NCBI RefSeq assembly: GCF_000311865.1
Contig: NZ_HE978581.1
Location: forward strand, 94,549-158,548
Origin: Peptoniphilus obesi ph1
GTDB lineage: Bacteria; Bacillota; Clostridia; Tissierellales; Peptoniphilaceae
Length of the DNA stretch: 64,000 nucleotides
Direction of reading: 5' to 3'
Shown: in pieces, positions 62,101-64,000 of the stretch
How the letters are laid out: each line of letters opens with the position of its first letter
How positions within the stretch are numbered: position 1 is the first letter of the stretch
Position numbers and translations under genes: made by a program
The notes under the pieces: generated by a model
Seen by the model: the letters and a program-made list of their open reading frames with translations, nothing else
The model's database searches: none
What the model was told of the DNA's origin: nothing

Positions 62101-63439
62101 TAGCCTTCTCTGGATTTATAAGTTGAGAATAACTATCTACAATATGTCCATCTACTATTTTCACAGCACCAATTTCTGTTATCTTATCTGTTCTTGGAGA
62201 AAAACCAGTTGTTTCAATATCAAATACAACGTAATCCTGGTCATGTAGACTTTTTTCCAGATTATAATTTTTTATAATCTTTTCTTGATCATCTACAAAG
62301 TTTCCATCAAGTCCATATAATACTTTTATTCCATATTTTTCTGATGTTTCCATAGCTTCTGGAAATCCTTGAACATCAGCAGTATCTGTTATTGCAAGAG
62401 ATTCCATTCCCCAATACTTTGCTCTTTTAGCAAGTTCGTCAAAACTTGTTAAACCATTCATCGAAGACATTTTACTATGAAGCTTTAATTCCACTCTTTT
62501 TTCTTTGCTATTGTCTTGTCTTATTGGATTAGATGATGTTTCTAAATACTTTATCCAAATAACTTCGTCTTTTGCAAAATTATCAAAGCTAACATCTCCG
62601 GTTATTATGTAATTATTTCCAATAGAGATATTGTTTAAAAACTCTTCATTTTTTTCCTTGCTTAAAAAGGCCTTTGCAGCTATTGATGAAGTATGGTCTG
62701 TTAGGCTTAAAGATATTATAAATTTACCATTTTTTAATTCCGTAGAAGATATATCAAACAAGTCTGCTTTTATAGTAACTCTTGAATTAATAAAGATATC
62801 TTTGATATTAGTTATATCTAAAATATCTTTTTTGCCATATTTAAAGTTTTTAACTTTTTTACTTTCTTTTTTCTCTTTAGATTTTTTATTTACAATATCT
62901 GTATTTTTTGCAAAATCTATTTCTTCTTTATTTATATTTTCTATATAATCTTCAATATCGTTATCGCTGCAATCTTTAATATTTTTATCTAAAGAAATAG
63001 CTACAGAATATGAATCATATTTGCTTAAATCTTTTTCAATTTGCTTATACAATTGATTGTTTTGCATACTGTAATATAAGCCTTTATTTGGAATAAAGAT
63101 TTCTACTTTTTTATCAACAATATTTATATTTATATCATCTATGCAGACCTTTGAAGAGGGATTATACTTTAAAATATAATCCCTTGTAAGTTTATCTATA
63201 TCAATTTTTTCTTCAATTTTTTTATAGGAAAAAGATAGTACAAAATCTTTTAGATTCTCTGAAAGTGAATTTTCATATTCTTTAAGTTCAGTCTTTTCTA
63301 TATCTTTTTCTATCAAGCAATTAAAATATAGCTGCATTTTATCATCATTTAATGATATGCTTTCAAATTTCAAATATTTTTCTATATTTTTGCTAGTATT
63401 TATTTGTAATTTCTTATTTAGTTCTATAGTATCTAACAA
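59183..63439 (-). CDS. polC: DNA polymerase III alpha subunit, PolC type
   Basis: The Gram-positive replicase, 1418 residues. In order: an N-terminal domain, an OB fold (near 210-300), the first part of the PHP domain (ELKLHSKMSSMNGLTSFDEL), an inserted 3'-5' proofreading exonuclease (VVFDIETTGFSPRTDKITEIG, near 400-570), the rest of PHP, a zinc finger (CPNCKTSIF and CPNCGSP, near 893-926), the polymerase core with PDIDLNFAGEYQPRAH (near 948), and helix-hairpin-helix at the end. TTG start at 63439 with AGGTGA upstream. It follows ispG by 8 bases. Confidence 0.97.
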   Translation of the reverse strand: MLDTIELNKKLQINTSKNIEKYLKFESISLNDDKMQLYFNCLIEKDIEKTELKEYENSLSENLKDFVLSFSYKKIEEKIDIDKLTRDYILKYNPSSKVCIDDININIVDKKVEIFIPNKGLYYSMQNNQLYKQIEKDLSKYDSYSVAISLDKNIKDCSDNDIEDYIENINKEEIDFAKNTDIVNKKSKEKKESKKVKNFKYGKKDILDITNIKDIFINSRVTIKADLFDISSTELKNGKFIISLSLTDHTSSIAAKAFLSKEKNEEFLNNISIGNNYIITGDVSFDNFAKDEVIWIKYLETSSNPIRQDNSKEKRVELKLHSKMSSMNGLTSFDELAKRAKYWGMESLAITDTADVQGFPEAMETSEKYGIKVLYGLDGNFVDDQEKIIKNYNLEKSLHDQDYVVFDIETTGFSPRTDKITEIGAVKIVDGHIVDSYSQLINPEKAIPQKVQELTGLTNAILSDKPTVEEIIGDFRDFTKGCVLVAHNAKFDISFIRREFKKAKFDFDYPVLDTLQLARSCVRGIKRFNLSALSKKLGVSLVGAHRAVNDAQATAEVFIKMLKIANQEYNINKVNEINNLLKNIDAANLFESSVSILVKNQIGLKNLYKLVSESHLNYVNRVAKIPRTLLDKYRDGLLIGSGNSSSPLFTAIYNGESEENLREIASYYDYLEIQPLDNNMTYISQELVKNLDDLKSINIKIYQLGKDLNIPVVATGDVFYLDEDDDIARRIVLSGQKVKTYRDWNTPKSLYFKNTEEFLIDLSYLGEEAAYEVVVENTNMIADSIDGIKPIPDGKFPPVIEGAEEDLKNMCYKKAHEIYGDDLPEIVSQRLEKELNSIIKNGYSVLYIIAEKLVKKSNDDGYYVGSRGSVGSSFVATMSSITEVNPLPAHYICPNCKTSIFPDDVGSISGIDLEDKDCPNCGSPMRKDGHNIPFEVFLGFYGDKEPDIDLNFAGEYQPRAHKFTEDLFGEGYVFRAGTIGTIAEKIAYGYVKTYFENEDIRKLEIDRLVKKIVGVKRTSGQHPGGIMICPKSKEIYDFTPIQYPADDKKTGTITTHFDYNFIHGKILKLDILGHDGPTFIKMLEDLTKLDPLEVDLSDKETLSLFSSSKILNLNSDIYEASTGTIGIPEFGTDFVMQMLIETKPSTFSELVMISGLSHGTDVWSNNAQLLVKNNEAKLNEVICTREDIMLYLIRAGAENKMAFDTMERVRKGRGLTDEQREIMENLDLPSWYIASCEKIKYMFPKAHAVAYVTLSFRIAYFKIHYPLAYYATYFTIKLQDFDAELILQGPDAIKLKIEDIKNSKDKLSANDKSQITVLEVALEMYARNLEFKNVDLYKSSSNKFQVEDDKILLPFRAYSGIGEQVANNIAEASKNTKYLSIEDFTKKTGATRSNIEILKKNNILKGLPESNQLSLFDL

Positions 63440-63447
63440 AAAATCAC

Positions 63448-64000
63448 CTACAAATTTTCTATTTCCTTCATTAACTCATCTAATAATTGATTTTCAGGGA
63501 CTTTTTTTATTATTTCTCCCTTTTTAAAGATTACACCTTGTCCATTTCCACCGGTAATCCCTATATCTGCTTCTCGTCCTTCTCCAAGACCGTTTACTAC
63601 ACAGCCCATCAAAGCAACCGATATATTTTTATCTACTTTTGAAAGTCTATTTTCTGCTTCTTTTACAAGTTCTATAAGATCGATTTTTGTCCTCGCACAA
63701 GTTGGACAGGCAATTATTTCTACACCTTCTTGTCTTAGTCCTAAAGATTTTAGAATTTGCTTGCCAACCAGAACTTCTTCTACAGGATCATCTGTTAGAG
63801 AAACTCTTATAGTATCTCCTATTCCTTCAGCTAATAGGGTTCCCATGCCAACTGAAGATTTTACTATTCCAGCAAGACCCATTCCTGATTCAGTAATGCC
63901 AAGGTGAAGTGGATAATCAGATATTTCAGAAAATTTTCTATATGATTCTATTGAAAGATTTACGTTACTTGCCTTTAAAGATACTTTTATTTGGTTAAAA
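63448..64000 (-). CDS. ispG: 4-hydroxy-3-methylbut-2-enyl diphosphate synthase (IspG), 5' part outside window
   Basis: IspG (GcpE) reduces MEcPP to HMBPP in the MEP isoprenoid pathway using a 4Fe-4S cluster. The frame stays open to the window edge, reading IKVSLKASNV and DYPLHLGITESGMG before the ATG at 63882, so that ATG is internal. The C-terminal cluster domain has CPTCARTKIDL and MGCVVNGLGEG, the three cluster cysteines. The stop is at 63448, 8 bases before polC; ispG-polC linkage is common in Firmicutes. Confidence 0.95.
   Translation of the reverse strand, partial: FNQIKVSLKASNVNLSIESYRKFSEISDYPLHLGITESGMGLAGIVKSSVGMGTLLAEGIGDTIRVSLTDDPVEEVLVGKQILKSLGLRQEGVEIIACPTCARTKIDLIELVKEAENRLSKVDKNISVALMGCVVNGLGEGREADIGITGGNGQGVIFKKGEIIKKVPENQLLDELMKEIENL

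Noticed and set aside
1-64000. Search by eye for tRNA, rRNA, CRISPR arrays, insertion sequences and prophage genes
   Set aside because: No cloverleaf, regularly spaced repeats, transposase or phage gene was recognised; gaps are short and mostly promoters or terminators.

Overview
The window reads as chromosomal DNA of a low-GC, anaerobic Gram-positive coccus of the Peptoniphilaceae/Tissierellia type (Anaerococcus, Peptoniphilus or Finegoldia-like). This is an inference from very AT-rich codon use, strong AGGAGG-type ribosome binding sites, a PolC-type replicase, pyruvate:ferredoxin oxidoreductase, rubrerythrin, HPr kinase, SpoVG, SepF and RqcH. No phage, insertion sequence, CRISPR array, tRNA or rRNA was found. 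Nearly everything is core genome and lies on the minus strand; only murC, glmS and rqcH are on the plus strand.

Layout, by minus-strand transcription units unless stated. (1) 1-4400: ftsK-rimO-pgsA-cinA. (2) 4450-7465: rpsO-pnp-dut, with its own promoter, a possible S15 leader and a terminator between rpsO and pnp. (3) 7468-14990: rimP-nusA-ylxR-infB-rbfA-nrnA-truB-ribF, preceded by a promoter and a leader hairpin. (4) 15010-23054: der-plsY-gpsA-(HlyD-like)-yggS-sepF-ylmH-lspA-ylyB-pyrR, a ten-gene envelope, division and lipid operon from one good promoter. (5) 23070-26751: nifJ alone. (6) 26784-31345: pepP-uvrC-hprK. (7) 31424-31905: spoVG, divergent from murC (plus strand). (8) 33356-40312: csp, then parvulin, a degenerate RelA/SpoT-like protein, msrA, pepD, a peroxiredoxin, a radical SAM protein, a P-loop protein, an unlisted 28-residue membrane peptide and a Tyr-rich unknown protein. 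(9) 40301-43157: an acyl-ACP thioesterase divergent from glmS (plus), whose leader is a clear glmS ribozyme. (10) 43143-50720: signalling block with an ABC-2 exporter, a short histidine kinase that has no standard start codon, an orphan GcvT-like protein, an orphan response regulator, and a complete large-kinase/regulator pair. (11) 50844-52671: rqcH (plus), convergent with purE-yerC. (12) 53555-54190: rubrerythrin. (13) 54216-57788: DUF4342 protein-rpmE-yqhQ-prmC-prfA. (14) 57892-59133: infC-rpmI-rplT behind a perfect consensus promoter and an attenuator leader. (15) 59183-64000: ispG (cut by the window edge)-polC.

How it works together: most of the window is the translation and ribosome-maturation machinery (infB, infC, rbfA, rimP, truB, rimO, prfA/prmC, ribosomal proteins), coupled to transcription factors (nusA, ylxR), cell division (ftsK, sepF, murC, glmS) and phospholipid synthesis (gpsA, plsY, pgsA). 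The most distinctive features are: terminator-like hairpins placed directly against the ribosome binding site of the next co-directional gene (rpsO/pnp, csp/parvulin, rpmE/yqhQ, rimP and infC leaders); frequent TTG starts plus two AUU-type starts; extended -10 promoters (TGnTATAAT); and the stress/repair operon with unknown small proteins at 33.4-40.0 kb. I see no convincing wholly new system. The best candidates for new biology are that operon's uncharacterised members and the kinase/ABC/GcvT signalling block.
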